This document shows positions 1 to 7,576 of a stretch of 50,973 bases of DNA, piece after piece (the stretch's first letter is position 1; every line of letters starts with the position of its first letter). A program made the position numbers and the translations under genes. The notes beneath the pieces were generated by a model, which was not told the DNA's origin, searched no databases, and saw only the letters and a list, made by a program, of their open reading frames with translations. The stretch lies in NCBI GenBank assembly GCA_937897645.1, contig CALCNV010000018.1, positions 1-50,973 on the forward strand, given 5' to 3'. The stretch is from an uncultured Lysobacteraceae bacterium (GTDB taxonomy: Bacteria; Pseudomonadota; Gammaproteobacteria; Xanthomonadales; Xanthomonadaceae).

Positions 1-2
1 GC

Positions 3-830
3 GCCTGCCACCGCAACGAGCCGTCCGGCGCGCTGCACGGCATCCTGCGCGTGCGTGGTTTCACCCAGGACGACGGTCACATCTTCTGTACCGAAGACCA
101 GATCGAGGCCGAGGTCACCGCGTTCCACCAGCAGGCGCTGGCCGTCTACACCGTGTTCGGCTTCGAAGAAATCCAGATCAAGATCGCCCTGCGCCCCGAA
201 TCGCGCCTGGGTGACGACGCCACGTGGGACAAGGCCGAGTCCGCGCTGCGTTCCGCGCTGGGTGCCTGTGGCGTCGAATGGCAGGAGCTGCCGGGCGAGG
301 GTGCGTTCTACGGCCCCAAGATCGAATACCACCTCAAGGACGCCATTGGCCGTACCTGGCAGCTGGGCACGATGCAGGTCGATTTCATGATGCCGGGCCG
401 CCTGGGCGCCGAGTACGTGGACGAGAATTCCGCGCGCCAGCACCCGGTCATGCTGCATCGGGCCATCGTGGGCTCGATGGAGCGCTTCATCGGCATCCTG
501 ATCGAACACCACGCCGGGGCCTTCCCGTCCTGGCTGGCCCCGCGCCAGGCCGTGGTCATGAACATCACCGACGCCCAGGCCGATCACGTGGCGGAAGTCC
601 AGAAAACCCTTGCAAATCAAGGCTTCCGGGTCGCTTCGGATTTGCGCAACGAGAAGATCGGCTATAAGATCCGCGAGCACACGCTGCAGCGCGTGCCCTA
701 CCTGCTGGTGGTCGGGGACCGCGAGAAGGAAAATGGGGAAGTCGCCGTGCGTACGCGCTCGGGTGAAGATTTAGGCACAATGAGCATCGCAGCCTTTGCC
801 GAGCGCCTGCGCGCCGAGCAAACTGCATAA
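3..830 (+). CDS. thrS: threonyl-tRNA synthetase, C-terminal part (5' truncated by window)
   Basis: The open frame enters from the left edge with no start codon in the window, so only about the last 275 residues are present. It charges tRNA-Thr in the cytoplasm. The first residues read CHRNEPSGALHG, followed by RGFTQDDGHIFC, which are class II synthetase core sequences typical of ThrRS. The end is an anticodon-binding domain ending in ERLRAEQTA. It heads the conserved thrS-infC-rpmI-rplT-pheST-ihfA cluster, and infC follows after 59 bases. No truncation other than the window edge is seen. Confidence 0.97.
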   Translation, partial: ACHRNEPSGALHGILRVRGFTQDDGHIFCTEDQIEAEVTAFHQQALAVYTVFGFEEIQIKIALRPESRLGDDATWDKAESALRSALGACGVEWQELPGEGAFYGPKIEYHLKDAIGRTWQLGTMQVDFMMPGRLGAEYVDENSARQHPVMLHRAIVGSMERFIGILIEHHAGAFPSWLAPRQAVVMNITDAQADHVAEVQKTLANQGFRVASDLRNEKIGYKIREHTLQRVPYLLVVGDREKENGEVAVRTRSGEDLGTMSIAAFAERLRAEQTA

Positions 831-839
831 CGAAATGTC

Positions 840-859
840 CCGGCCCCCGCGGGGGTCGG
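840..859 (+). promoter_or_regulatory. GC-rich stem-loop in the thrS-infC gap
   Basis: An 8-bp stem (CCGGCCCC with GGGGTCGG, one G-U pair) closes a CGCG loop 17 bases before the infC ribosome binding site GGAG at 877-880. No U-tract follows, so it is unlikely to be an intrinsic terminator. It might shape infC translation or protect the mRNA end; that role is inference. Confidence 0.4.
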
Positions 860-889
860 CATGGATGGTTCCCTTGGGAGATTGCAACA

Positions 890-1414
890 ATCAGTACCCC
901 CGATAACAAGCAAAACCGCAAGAACAACGAAATCCGCGTGCCCAACGTGCGCGTGATCGGTGCAGACGGCGAAATGGTGGGCGTGTTGTCGCGCGATGCC
1001 GCGATCGCATTGGCCGAGGAATCCGGCATGGACCTGGTGGAAATCCAGCCGCAGGCCGATCCGCCGGTCTGCCGCATCATGGACTTCGGCAAGTTCAAGT
1101 TCGAAGCCCAGAAAAAGGCCAACGCCGCCAAGAAGAAGCAGAAGCAGGTCGAGATCAAGGAACTCAAGTTCCGGCCGGTCACCGATGAAGGTGATTACCA
1201 GATCAAGATGCGCAACATCCGCCGCTTCCTGGAAGAAGGCGACAAGGTCAAGATCAACATCCGTTTCCGTGGCCGCGAGATGAGCCACCAGGAGCTGGGC
1301 CGCGAAATGGCCACGCGCATCGAAACCGAACTCGGCGACGAGATCGTGATCGAATCGCGCCCGCGCCTGGAAGGCCGCCAGATGGTCATGATGATCGCGC
1401 CCAAGAAGAAGTAA
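890..1414 (+). CDS. infC: translation initiation factor IF-3, non-AUG start
   Basis: IF3 binds the 30S subunit, prevents premature 50S joining and checks start-codon identity. The 174-residue product has the two-domain IF3 layout: an N-terminal domain with NNEIRVPNVRVIG, a lysine-rich linker (residues about 80-95, KKANAAKKKQKQVEIKELK) and a C-terminal domain ending QMVMMIAPKKK. No ATG or early GTG fits: the first GTG (938) would remove about 16 conserved residues. ATC at 890 is preceded by GGAG at 877-880 with 9-base spacing and gives the protein STPDNKQNRKNNEIRV. An in-frame ATT at 881 directly abuts the Shine-Dalgarno and is less likely. Rare AUU/AUC starts are known to let IF3 repress its own translation. 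Confidence 0.93.
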   Translation: MSTPDNKQNRKNNEIRVPNVRVIGADGEMVGVLSRDAAIALAEESGMDLVEIQPQADPPVCRIMDFGKFKFEAQKKANAAKKKQKQVEIKELKFRPVTDEGDYQIKMRNIRRFLEEGDKVKINIRFRGREMSHQELGREMATRIETELGDEIVIESRPRLEGRQMVMMIAPKKK

Positions 1415-1421
1415 GGATTTT

Positions 1422-1603
1422 CCTTCTCCCGCCGGGAGAAGGTGGCGCGCAGCGACGGATGAGGGTACAGCGAAGCGACAGAGTCCCCGCTTGCCGGGGC
1501 ACGGCAACGAGCGGCTTTGCGGATGCGGCTGGTGAGCCGCGACCTGCGCCATAGGCCGCTCCGCCGTACCCTCACCCCAACCCCTCTCCCGACGGGAGAA
1601 GGG
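1422..1603. repeat. intergenic repeat element bounded by TTCTCCC/GGGAGAA hairpins
   Basis: The gap between infC and rpmI (1415-1833, 419 bases) holds no gene. It contains a hairpin at 1422-1442 (CCTTCTCCC, loop GCC, GGGAGAAGG) and a second at 1582-1603 (CCCTCTCCC/GGGAGAAGGG). Between them GATGAGGGTAC near 1459 is the inverted match of GTACCCTCACC near 1566. The whole reads as a nested inverted-repeat element of about 180 bases, like the widespread non-coding repeats of Xanthomonadaceae. Confidence 0.6.
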
Positions 1604-1616
1604 AGCAAAAGATTGA

Positions 1617-1646
1617 TTTGCAAGGGAAAGCCGTCGCGGGCATAAT
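1617..1646 (+). promoter_or_regulatory. candidate sigma70 promoter for rpmI-rplT
   Basis: TTTGCA at 1617-1622 and CATAAT at 1641-1646 are separated by 18 bases and lie just after the repeat element, about 190 bases before rpmI. This would give the ribosomal protein genes transcription independent of thrS-infC. The -35 is a partial match only. Confidence 0.45.
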
Positions 1647-1833
1647 ACGCGGCCCGGTAACACGGGCGGTCGCCTGCAGGCATGGGGCAACCACAGGACA
1701 CGTCGTTTATTTCGTAACAGATTCAACGACTTACAAGCCGATATTGGGCATGGATGGAAAGCGTGGCCGCTTCATGACGAAGCACCAAGGCCGCCGCCCA
1801 GATCAGTTACAGAAACCCACAAGGATCACCGCA

Positions 1834-2031
1834 ATGCCCAAGATCAAGACCCATCGGGCGGCGGCCAAGCGTTTCCGGAAGACCGCTTCCGGCAAATACA
1901 AGGCTGGCCACGCCAACAAGAGCCACATCCTCACCAAGAAGTCGACCAAGCGTAAGCGTGGCCTTCGTGCAACGAACATCATTCGTGCCGAAGACTCCAA
2001 GCGTCTGGATCGCATGCTTCCGTATCTCTGA
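1834..2031 (+). CDS. rpmI: 50S ribosomal protein L35
   Basis: This is a 65-residue, very basic large-subunit protein. The start is ATG at 1834, giving MPKIKTHRAAAKRFRKTASG, the typical L35 N-terminus, preceded by AAGGA eight bases upstream. A longer upstream in-frame extension exists but has no family similarity. The C-terminal IIRAEDSKRLDRMLPYL also matches L35. rplT follows after 10 bases, so the two are co-transcribed. In enterobacteria L20 represses this pair by binding the leader; the leader here was not folded. Confidence 0.97.
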   Translation: MPKIKTHRAAAKRFRKTASGKYKAGHANKSHILTKKSTKRKRGLRATNIIRAEDSKRLDRMLPYL

Positions 2032-2041
2032 GGACTGAACA

Positions 2042-2401
2042 ATGGCACGAGTCAAACGTGGTGTAACGGCGCGCCGCCGTCACAAGAAAATCCTGAAGCT
2101 CGCGAAGGGCTACTACAACGCCCGCCGCAAGGTCTTCCGCGTCGCCAACCAGGCCGTCATCAAGGCTGGCCAGTACGCGTACATCGGTCGCAAGCAGAAG
2201 AAGCGCAATTTCCGTTCGCTGTGGATCACCCGCATCAACGCGGCTGCCCGCATGAACGGCTTGAGCTACAGCCGTTTCATGAACGGCATGCTGAAGGCTG
2301 GCATCACCATGGACCGCAAGGTGCTGGCAGACATCGCCGTGCACGACGCGGTGGGTTTTGCGGCCTTGGCAGAAAAAGCCAAGAGCGCACTCGCGGCGTA
2401 A
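2042..2401 (+). CDS. rplT: 50S ribosomal protein L20
   Basis: A 119-residue basic protein that binds 23S rRNA early in 50S assembly. It starts MARVKRGVTARRRHKKILK and contains YYNARRKVFRVANQAVIK and AYIGRKQKKRNFRSLWI, all hallmark L20 segments; length is normal. The ribosome binding site GAGGA lies in the rpmI-rplT gap. A strong intrinsic terminator follows at 2454-2487, so the ribosomal unit probably ends here and pheS has its own start. Confidence 0.98.
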   Translation: MARVKRGVTARRRHKKILKLAKGYYNARRKVFRVANQAVIKAGQYAYIGRKQKKRNFRSLWITRINAAARMNGLSYSRFMNGMLKAGITMDRKVLADIAVHDAVGFAALAEKAKSALAA

Positions 2402-2453
2402 GCCGGCGATCTCCAACGTAAAAGCAACACTGGCAATCCATCGCCAAACACGT

Positions 2454-2487
2454 GGGGAAGGGCGCAAGTCCTTCCCCATTGTTTTTT
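2454..2487 (+). terminator. intrinsic terminator after rplT
   Basis: Perfect 8-bp stem GGGGAAGG/CCTTCCCC around an 8-base loop (2462-2469), followed by ATTGTTTTTT. It separates the ribosomal protein genes from pheST. Confidence 0.9.
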
Positions 2488-2500
2488 GCAGGCCAATCCC

Positions 2501-2567
2501 GTGGGAGCGACGTAAGTCGCGATGAAGCATTACCGAGAAAGCCCCTCGCGACTTACGTCGCTCCCAC
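2501..2567. repeat. GTGG-headed REP pair (GACGTAAGTCG subtype)
   Basis: Two REP-like palindromes face each other: the left arm begins GTGGGAGCGACGTAAGTCGC and the right arm is its reverse complement ending CTCCCAC. The loop is about 23 bases. It lies between the rplT terminator and pheS. A closely similar pair with a GTAG head is at 32780-32845. Confidence 0.85.
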
Positions 2568-2598
2568 GGAAGCCAGCCAAGCCAAGGTTTGATCGCCC

Positions 2599-3594
2599 AT
2601 GAGTGAAATCAAGTCGCTTTCCACCCAGGCACTTGCCGACATCGCCTCGGCACAGACGCCTGACGCGCTGGAATCCTTGCGTGTCGCGCTACTCGGAAAG
2701 AGCGGCACTGTGACGGCACAGCTCAAGCAACTGGGCACCCTGCCCGGCGACCAGCGCAAGGCGGCCGGCGAGGCGATCAACGTCGCCCGTGATGCCATCG
2801 CCAACGCGCTGTCCGCACGCAAGACCGTGCTGGAAGATGCGGTGCTGGATGCGCGCCTTGCTGGTGAAAACATCGACGTCAGCCTGCCGGGCCGCAACCC
2901 GGAGCGCGGTGGCCTGCATCCGATCAGTCGCACCCTGGAGCGCATCGCCGACATCTTCGGTCGCCTGGGCTACGAGCTGGCTGACGGCCCGGAAATCGAG
3001 GATGACTGGCACAACTTCGAAGCACTCAATTTCCCGCCGCACCATCCGGCGCGCGCCATGCACGACACCTTCTACTTTGGCGACGGTCGCCTGCTGCGCA
3101 CGCATACCTCGGGCGTGCAGGTGCGCTACATGGGTCAGCACGCGCCGCCGCTGCGCATGATCGCCGCCGGCAAGGTCTATCGCAGCGACAGCGACCAGAC
3201 CCACTCGCCGATGTTCCACCAGGTCGAAGGCCTGCTGGTCGACGAGCATTCCACCTTCGCCGACCTGAAGGGCACGTTGGCCGAATTCGTGCGCGCGTTC
3301 TTCGAGCGCGATTTCGAGATGCGTTTCCGCCCCAGCTATTTCCCGTTCGTGGAACCCGGCGCGGAAGTCGATATTGCCTGGCAACAGCCAGACGGCAGCA
3401 CGCGCTGGCTGGAAGTGCTGGGCTGCGGCATGGTGCATCCCAACGTGCTGAGGAGTTGCGGCATTGATCCCGAGCGCTACACCGGTTTCGCCTTCGGCCT
3501 GGGCGTGGAGCGTTTCGCCATGTTGCGTTACGGCGTCAACGACCTGCGCGCGTTCTTCGAGAACGATGTGCGCTTCCTCAAGCAGTTTGCGTAG
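2599..3594 (+). CDS. pheS: phenylalanyl-tRNA synthetase alpha subunit
   Basis: This is the catalytic subunit of the alpha2-beta2 PheRS, 331 residues, normal length. An N-terminal coiled coil (about residues 1-90) binds tRNA. The class II aminoacylation core follows with HPISRTLERIADIFGRLGY, then KVYRSDSDQTHSPMFHQVEG (motif 2 region) and GFAFGLGVERFAMLRYGV (motif 3). ATG at 2599 matches the family N-terminus. The TAG stop lies inside the GTAG head of the following REP pair. pheT follows after 91 bases, so the subunits share a transcript through the REP structure. No leader peptide rich in Phe codons was seen upstream. Confidence 0.98.
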   Translation: MSEIKSLSTQALADIASAQTPDALESLRVALLGKSGTVTAQLKQLGTLPGDQRKAAGEAINVARDAIANALSARKTVLEDAVLDARLAGENIDVSLPGRNPERGGLHPISRTLERIADIFGRLGYELADGPEIEDDWHNFEALNFPPHHPARAMHDTFYFGDGRLLRTHTSGVQVRYMGQHAPPLRMIAAGKVYRSDSDQTHSPMFHQVEGLLVDEHSTFADLKGTLAEFVRAFFERDFEMRFRPSYFPFVEPGAEVDIAWQQPDGSTRWLEVLGCGMVHPNVLRSCGIDPERYTGFAFGLGVERFAMLRYGVNDLRAFFENDVRFLKQFA

Positions 3595-3673
3595 GGTGGG
3601 CCTCGGCCCACCGGCTTGGTCCGGTATTCATTGAGTTTGATACATGGCAATGGTGGGCCAAGGCCCACCCTAC
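3591..3673. repeat. GTAG-headed REP pair between pheS and pheT
   Basis: The left arm GTAGGGTGGGCCTCGGCCCA and the right arm ending TGGGCCAAGGCCCACCCTAC are inverted and separated by about 38 bases. The head GTAG overlaps the pheS stop codon (TAG 3592-3594). It lies within a two-gene operon, 12 bases before pheT. Confidence 0.85.
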
Positions 3674-3685
3674 GGATTACGAACA

Positions 3686-6073
3686 ATGAAATTTTCTGAA
3701 AACTGGTTGCGCAGCCACGTTCCCACCAGCGCCTCGCGCGATGAACTCGCGGCAACGCTTACCGCGATCGGCCTTGAAGTCGAAGAAGTGACGCCGCTTG
3801 GCGAGTCGCTCGCCGGCGTGGTCGTGGCACGCATCGTCGAGTGCGCCAAACATCCGGAAGCCGATCGCCTGCAGGTGTGCCAAGTCGATGCGGGGCAGGG
3901 CGATTTGCTGCAGATCGTGTGCGGTGCGCCGAATGCGCGGCCGGGCCTGGTCGCACCGTTGGCCACGGTGGGCACGGTCGTCGGCGAGATCACCATCAAG
4001 GCGGCCAAGCTGCGTGGCGTGGAGTCCAACGGCATGTTGTGCTCGGCCAAGGAACTGGGCATCGACGCCGATGCGTCCGGCTTGCTGGAATTGCCGGACG
4101 ATGCGCCGATTGGCGCGCCCATCGCCGACTACCTGTCGCTGCCCGATGCCAGCATCGAGATCAAGCTGACTCCGAACCGCGCCGATTGTTTCAGCGTGCG
4201 CGGCATCGCGTTCGACGTGGCGGCGGCTTGCGGAAGCGAAGTGGTCGCTTTCGATGCGACGCCCATGCCTGCACTGAATGACAGCACGTTGGCGGTCGAG
4301 CTGGACGCAGGTGCGAAAGTGCCGCGTTTTGTCGGACGCGTGATCGAAGGCGTCGACGCCACGGTGGCCACACCGGTGTGGATGGCGGAGCGCCTGCGTC
4401 GTAGCGGCGTGCGTCCGATCAGTTTCCTGGTGGACGTGACCCAGTACGTGATGCTGGAGCTCGGGCAACCCATGCATGCGTTCGATCGCGACACGCTGGT
4501 GGGTCCCATCGTGGTGCGTCACGCGCGCAAGGGTGAGGAAACAAAACTGCTTGATGGCCGCACGGTCCCGCTCAATGACGACTTCCTGGTGGTGTCCGAC
4601 AGCCAAGGTGGCAAGGCGGCCCGGGCCGTCGCACTGGGCGGCATCATGGGTGGCCATGACACGCGCGTGACCGATGCGACGCGCAACGTATTCCTGGAAG
4701 CGGCGCACTGGATACCGTCGGCGATCATCGGCCGCGGCCGCAAGCTGGGCCTGCATACCGATGCGGGCCATCGCTTTGAACGCGGCGTGGATCCAGAGCT
4801 TCCGCGGCAGGCTGTCGAAGTCGCCACCAGGTTGTTGGTGGAATTGGCCGGAGGTTCACCTGGGCCAGTCATCGAAGCTGTGTTGCCAGAACATCTGCCC
4901 AAGCCGACCAGCATTGCGCTGCGTCGCGCGCGCATCGCGCGCGTATTGGGCATCGAAATCGAAGATGCCGAAGTTGAGCGTATCCTCGGCGCGCTCGGCA
5001 TGCAGGTCGAAGCCAATGCGAATGGGTGGGACGTGGTTTCGCCCAGCCGCCGCTTCGACATCGCCATCGAGGAAGACCTGATCGAGGAACTGGCGCGTAT
5101 CCATGGCTATGACCGCATTCCGACCACCTTGCCCGGTGGCGCGACCCGCATCGTTGCACCGAGCGAAACTCAGGTCGAGGAATCCAGCACGCGTCGTCAT
5201 CTCGCCACACGTGACTATCTCGAAACGGTGAACTACGCCTTCGTCGATGCCGCGCTGCTGGAGCAGTGGAGCGCCACCGGGCACGCCGTACCGCTCGCCA
5301 ACCCGCTCAGTGCCGAACTCGGCGTGATGCGTACCCGCCTGCTGCCTGGGCTGGTCTCGGCGCTGCAGCGCAACCTCGCGCGCCAGGCGGGACGCGTGCG
5401 TCTGTTCGAGCTCGGCAATACCTTCGCTGCAGTTACCGGTGCCGCACCGACCGAAACCCAGCGCATTGCCGCGGCCATCCACGGTGATGCCACCTCCGAG
5501 CAATGGGGCGCGCAAGCGCGCAAGGTGGATTTCCATGACATCAAGGGCGACCTGGACAGCCTGGCCGCGGCATCAGGCGCCGTGCTCGAATACCGTCCAT
5601 CCACGGAGGCGTTCGGCCATCCTGGCCGCTCCGCGGACGTGTTCCGCGATGGCGTGCGCATCGGCTGGATCGGCCAGTTGCACCCACGCCTGCAGCGGGC
5701 GCTGGACCTGGATGGCGATGTGTTCGGTTTCGAGCTGGACCTCGCTCCCCTGGCGGCACGCGCATTGCCGAGGGCGACGGAGCTTTCACGCTTCCCGTCC
5801 GTCCGCCGGGACCTCGCGTTCGTCGTCGCGGACAGCGTGCCGTGGGCGGCCATTTCCGCCAGCGTCCGCAATGCGGTCGGCCCCTTGCTGCGGGAGGTCG
5901 TGCTGTTCGACCGCTACGTTGGCGCGGGGGTCGAATCTGGTCAAAAGAGCTTGGCTATGGGCTTGATTTTGCAGGACAACTCACGCACTCTGACCGACCG
6001 CGATGTGGAAGAGGTAGTGACCGGGGTGGTTGCTGCCATCGGGCGCGACCATGGCGCACGCATACGCGGATGA
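3686..6073 (+). CDS. pheT: phenylalanyl-tRNA synthetase beta subunit
   Basis: 795 residues, typical length. It starts MKFSENWLRSHVP at 3686; an in-frame upstream start at 3644 lies inside the REP and is rejected. Domains in order are an OB-fold tRNA-binding domain (about 40-150; VCGAPNARPGLVAPLA), the B3/B4 editing domain (about 210-370, with VDVTQYVMLELGQPMHAFD), B5 (about 400-475), a catalytic-like module, and the C-terminal FDX-ACB domain (RFPSVRRDLAFVV to the end) that binds the tRNA anticodon region. It completes cytoplasmic PheRS. ihfA begins 19 bases later, as in most proteobacteria. Confidence 0.98.
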   Translation: MKFSENWLRSHVPTSASRDELAATLTAIGLEVEEVTPLGESLAGVVVARIVECAKHPEADRLQVCQVDAGQGDLLQIVCGAPNARPGLVAPLATVGTVVGEITIKAAKLRGVESNGMLCSAKELGIDADASGLLELPDDAPIGAPIADYLSLPDASIEIKLTPNRADCFSVRGIAFDVAAACGSEVVAFDATPMPALNDSTLAVELDAGAKVPRFVGRVIEGVDATVATPVWMAERLRRSGVRPISFLVDVTQYVMLELGQPMHAFDRDTLVGPIVVRHARKGEETKLLDGRTVPLNDDFLVVSDSQGGKAARAVALGGIMGGHDTRVTDATRNVFLEAAHWIPSAIIGRGRKLGLHTDAGHRFERGVDPELPRQAVEVATRLLVELAGGSPGPVIEAVLPEHLPKPTSIALRRARIARVLGIEIEDAEVERILGALGMQVEANANGWDVVSPSRRFDIAIEEDLIEELARIHGYDRIPTTLPGGATRIVAPSETQVEESSTRRHLATRDYLETVNYAFVDAALLEQWSATGHAVPLANPLSAELGVMRTRLLPGLVSALQRNLARQAGRVRLFELGNTFAAVTGAAPTETQRIAAAIHGDATSEQWGAQARKVDFHDIKGDLDSLAAASGAVLEYRPSTEAFGHPGRSADVFRDGVRIGWIGQLHPRLQRALDLDGDVFGFELDLAPLAARALPRATELSRFPSVRRDLAFVVADSVPWAAISASVRNAVGPLLREVVLFDRYVGAGVESGQKSLAMGLILQDNSRTLTDRDVEEVVTGVVAAIGRDHGARIRG

Positions 6074-6092
6074 AGGCAAGGGGAAGCACGGC

Positions 6093-6395
6093 ATGGCACT
6101 GACTAAAGCGGAAATGTCCGAACGCTTGTTCGACGAAGTCGGGCTGAACAAGCGCGAAGCCAAGGAATTCGTTGACGCGTACTTCGACGTGCTGCGCGAG
6201 GCGCTTGAGCAGGGTCGCCAGGTGAAGCTGTCGGGTTTCGGCAACTTCGACCTGCGTCGCAAGAGCCAGCGTCCCGGCCGCAACCCCAAGACCGGCGAAG
6301 AGATCCCGATTTCCGCCCGCACCGTGGTTACCTTCCGCCCGGGCCAGAAACTAAAGGAACGCGTGGAAGCGTACGCCGGAGTCGAGCATGCTTGA
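6093..6395 (+). CDS. ihfA: integration host factor subunit alpha
   Basis: A 100-residue HU/IHF-fold DNA-bending protein. It starts MALTKAEMSERLFDEVGLNK and has the beta-arm sequence RKSQRPGRNPKTGEEIPISA, the part that inserts a proline into the minor groove, and ends PGQKLKERVEAYAGVEHA. Position directly after pheT is the classical ihfA location. Upstream in-frame codons from 6030 overlap the pheT end and are not family sequence. Its last eight bases overlap the start of the MerR gene. Confidence 0.97.
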   Translation: MALTKAEMSERLFDEVGLNKREAKEFVDAYFDVLREALEQGRQVKLSGFGNFDLRRKSQRPGRNPKTGEEIPISARTVVTFRPGQKLKERVEAYAGVEHA

Positions 6396-6744
6396 TCCGG
6401 GCAGCAACCGCGAGCTCCCGCCCATCCCGGCCAAGCGCTATTTCACCATTGGTGAAGTCAGCGAGCTCTGCGACGTGAAGCCGCACGTGCTGCGTTACTG
6501 GGAAACCGAATTCCCCAGCCTGGAACCGGTGAAACGCCGCGGCAACCGCCGCTACTACCAGCGTCATGACGTGCTGATGGTCCGCCAGATCCGCGGCCTG
6601 TTGTACGAGCAGGGCTACACCATTGGCGGCGCGCGCCTGCGCCTGGAAGGCGAGGGTGCCAAGCAGGAATCTGCGCTCAGCAACCAGATCGTCAAGCAGG
6701 TGCGCATGGAGCTGGAAGAAGTCCTGCAGTTGCTGCGTCGCTAG
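6388..6744 (+). CDS. MerR-family transcriptional regulator
   Basis: 118 residues. The N-terminal winged helix-turn-helix is plain: KRYFTIGEVSELCDVKPHVL then RYWETEFPSLEPVKRRGNRR, the MerR recognition region. The C-terminal half is a short dimerising coil (QIVKQVRMELEEVLQLLRR) with no cysteine, so it is not a metal sensor. It overlaps ihfA by eight bases and is probably translated with it. This small MerR protein after ihfA is conserved in many gammaproteobacteria; its targets are not known to me. Confidence 0.92.
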   Translation: MLDPGSNRELPPIPAKRYFTIGEVSELCDVKPHVLRYWETEFPSLEPVKRRGNRRYYQRHDVLMVRQIRGLLYEQGYTIGGARLRLEGEGAKQESALSNQIVKQVRMELEEVLQLLRR

Positions 6745-6773
6745 CTTTCCTTCTCCCAAAGGGAGAAGGAAAG
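6745..6773. repeat. perfect 13-bp hairpin after the MerR gene
   Basis: CTTTCCTTCTCCC and its exact reverse complement flank a loop of AAA. It begins right after the MerR stop codon and could stop transcription from ihfA or protect its 3' end. It shares the TTCTCCC/GGGAGAA core with hairpins at 1422 and 1582, which suggests a repeat family rather than a dedicated terminator. Confidence 0.6.
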
Positions 6774-6785
6774 ATCAAATACGGC

Positions 6786-6791
6786 TATAAT
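6786..6791 (+). promoter_or_regulatory. -10 element for tRNA-Pro
   Basis: A perfect TATAAT box lies 35 bases before the tRNA 5' end. No good -35 is visible at the right distance. A GC-rich stretch (GCCGCCCGCCC), as in stringent discriminators of stable RNA genes, follows it. Confidence 0.55.
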
Positions 6792-6826
6792 TGCCGCCCG
6801 CCCACAAGGCGGGAGTCGTGTCAGTT

Positions 6827-6903
6827 CGGGGCGTAGCGCAGCCTGGTAGCGCATCTGCCTGGGGGGCAGAGGGTCGTCGGTTCAAATCCGGCCGTCCCGA
6901 CCA
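6827..6903 (+). tRNA. tRNA-Pro (anticodon GGG)
   Basis: A 77-base cloverleaf with encoded CCA. The acceptor CGGGGCG pairs with CGTCCCG, the anticodon stem TCTGC/GCAGA encloses CTGGGGG with GGG at 6861-6863, and the T-loop is GTTCAAATCC. It reads CCC and CCU. It is followed by its own terminator at 6921-6948. Confidence 0.96.
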
Positions 6904-6920
6904 ACGCGAAAGCATCCAGA

Positions 6921-6948
6921 AACCCGCACTGCGAAGTGCGGGTTTTTT
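6921..6948 (+). terminator. intrinsic terminator after tRNA-Pro
   Basis: Perfect 10-bp stem AACCCGCACT/AGTGCGGGTT with GCGA loop, followed by a run of T. Confidence 0.9.
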
Positions 6949-6987
6949 AGTGCACGCAATCACGCGCCGTTGGCTTACGATGCAGGC

Positions 6988-7458
6988 ATGCATCCACGCG
7001 CACTCGAACTCATCCGCACGCTCGACCTCGCCCCGCACCCGGAGGGAGGCCATTACAAGCGCGTCTACCAATCCAGCAAGCAGGTGGAAGTGAATGGCGT
7101 GCTGCGCCCGTCGTTGACGTCGATCAGTTTCCTGCTGGTGGCCGGCGAGGAAAGTCGCTGGCATCGCGTGGATGCGTCCGAGGTCTGGGACTGGCAGGAG
7201 GGCGCGCCGCTGGAGCTGCGCATGTACGACGCGGATGCACGCTCCCTGAGCCGCACGCAGCTGGACACCTCGGTGCGTGGCGGACAACTGGTGCAGGTAG
7301 TGCCGGCAGGGATCTGGCAAAGCGCGCGCAGCCACGGCGAGTACACGCTGACGAATTGCTCGGTCACGCCCGGTTTCGTGTGGAGTGGTTTCGAGATACT
7401 GGACGACGACAGTGACACTGCACGCGACCTGCGTGCGGTCGGCGGCCTGGCCGCCTGA
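6988..7458 (+). CDS. cupin-fold protein of the DUF985 family
   Basis: 156 residues. It starts MHPRALELIRTLDLAPHPEG and contains GGHYKRVYQS and TSISFLLVAGEESRWHRVDASEVWDWQEGAPLEL spread over a double-stranded beta-helix, then PAGIWQSAR and GCxVTPGF-like sequence near the end (NCSVTPGFVWSGFEI). These match the DUF985 (Cupin_5) family, whose members may bind small sugars or nucleotides. No enzyme activity can be assigned. ATG 6988 is chosen over an in-frame TTG at 6970. It stands alone between tRNA-Pro and a separate gene. Confidence 0.85.
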   Translation: MHPRALELIRTLDLAPHPEGGHYKRVYQSSKQVEVNGVLRPSLTSISFLLVAGEESRWHRVDASEVWDWQEGAPLELRMYDADARSLSRTQLDTSVRGGQLVQVVPAGIWQSARSHGEYTLTNCSVTPGFVWSGFEILDDDSDTARDLRAVGGLAA

Positions 7459-7576
7459 TCGTCCCGTCCTCCTGCGACGCCTGAACGGAAGGCTGCCTTC
7501 CGTCAGGTCGATGCGCAGGCAAGTCATCGCTTGCCGTTACCCTTTCCTGAAATCCGCATAGGTCAGGAGAGTATTG

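Noticed and set aside
2568..2598. Phe-codon attenuator upstream of pheST
   Set aside because: No short leader ORF with consecutive Phe codons or alternative terminator was seen between the REP pair and pheS.
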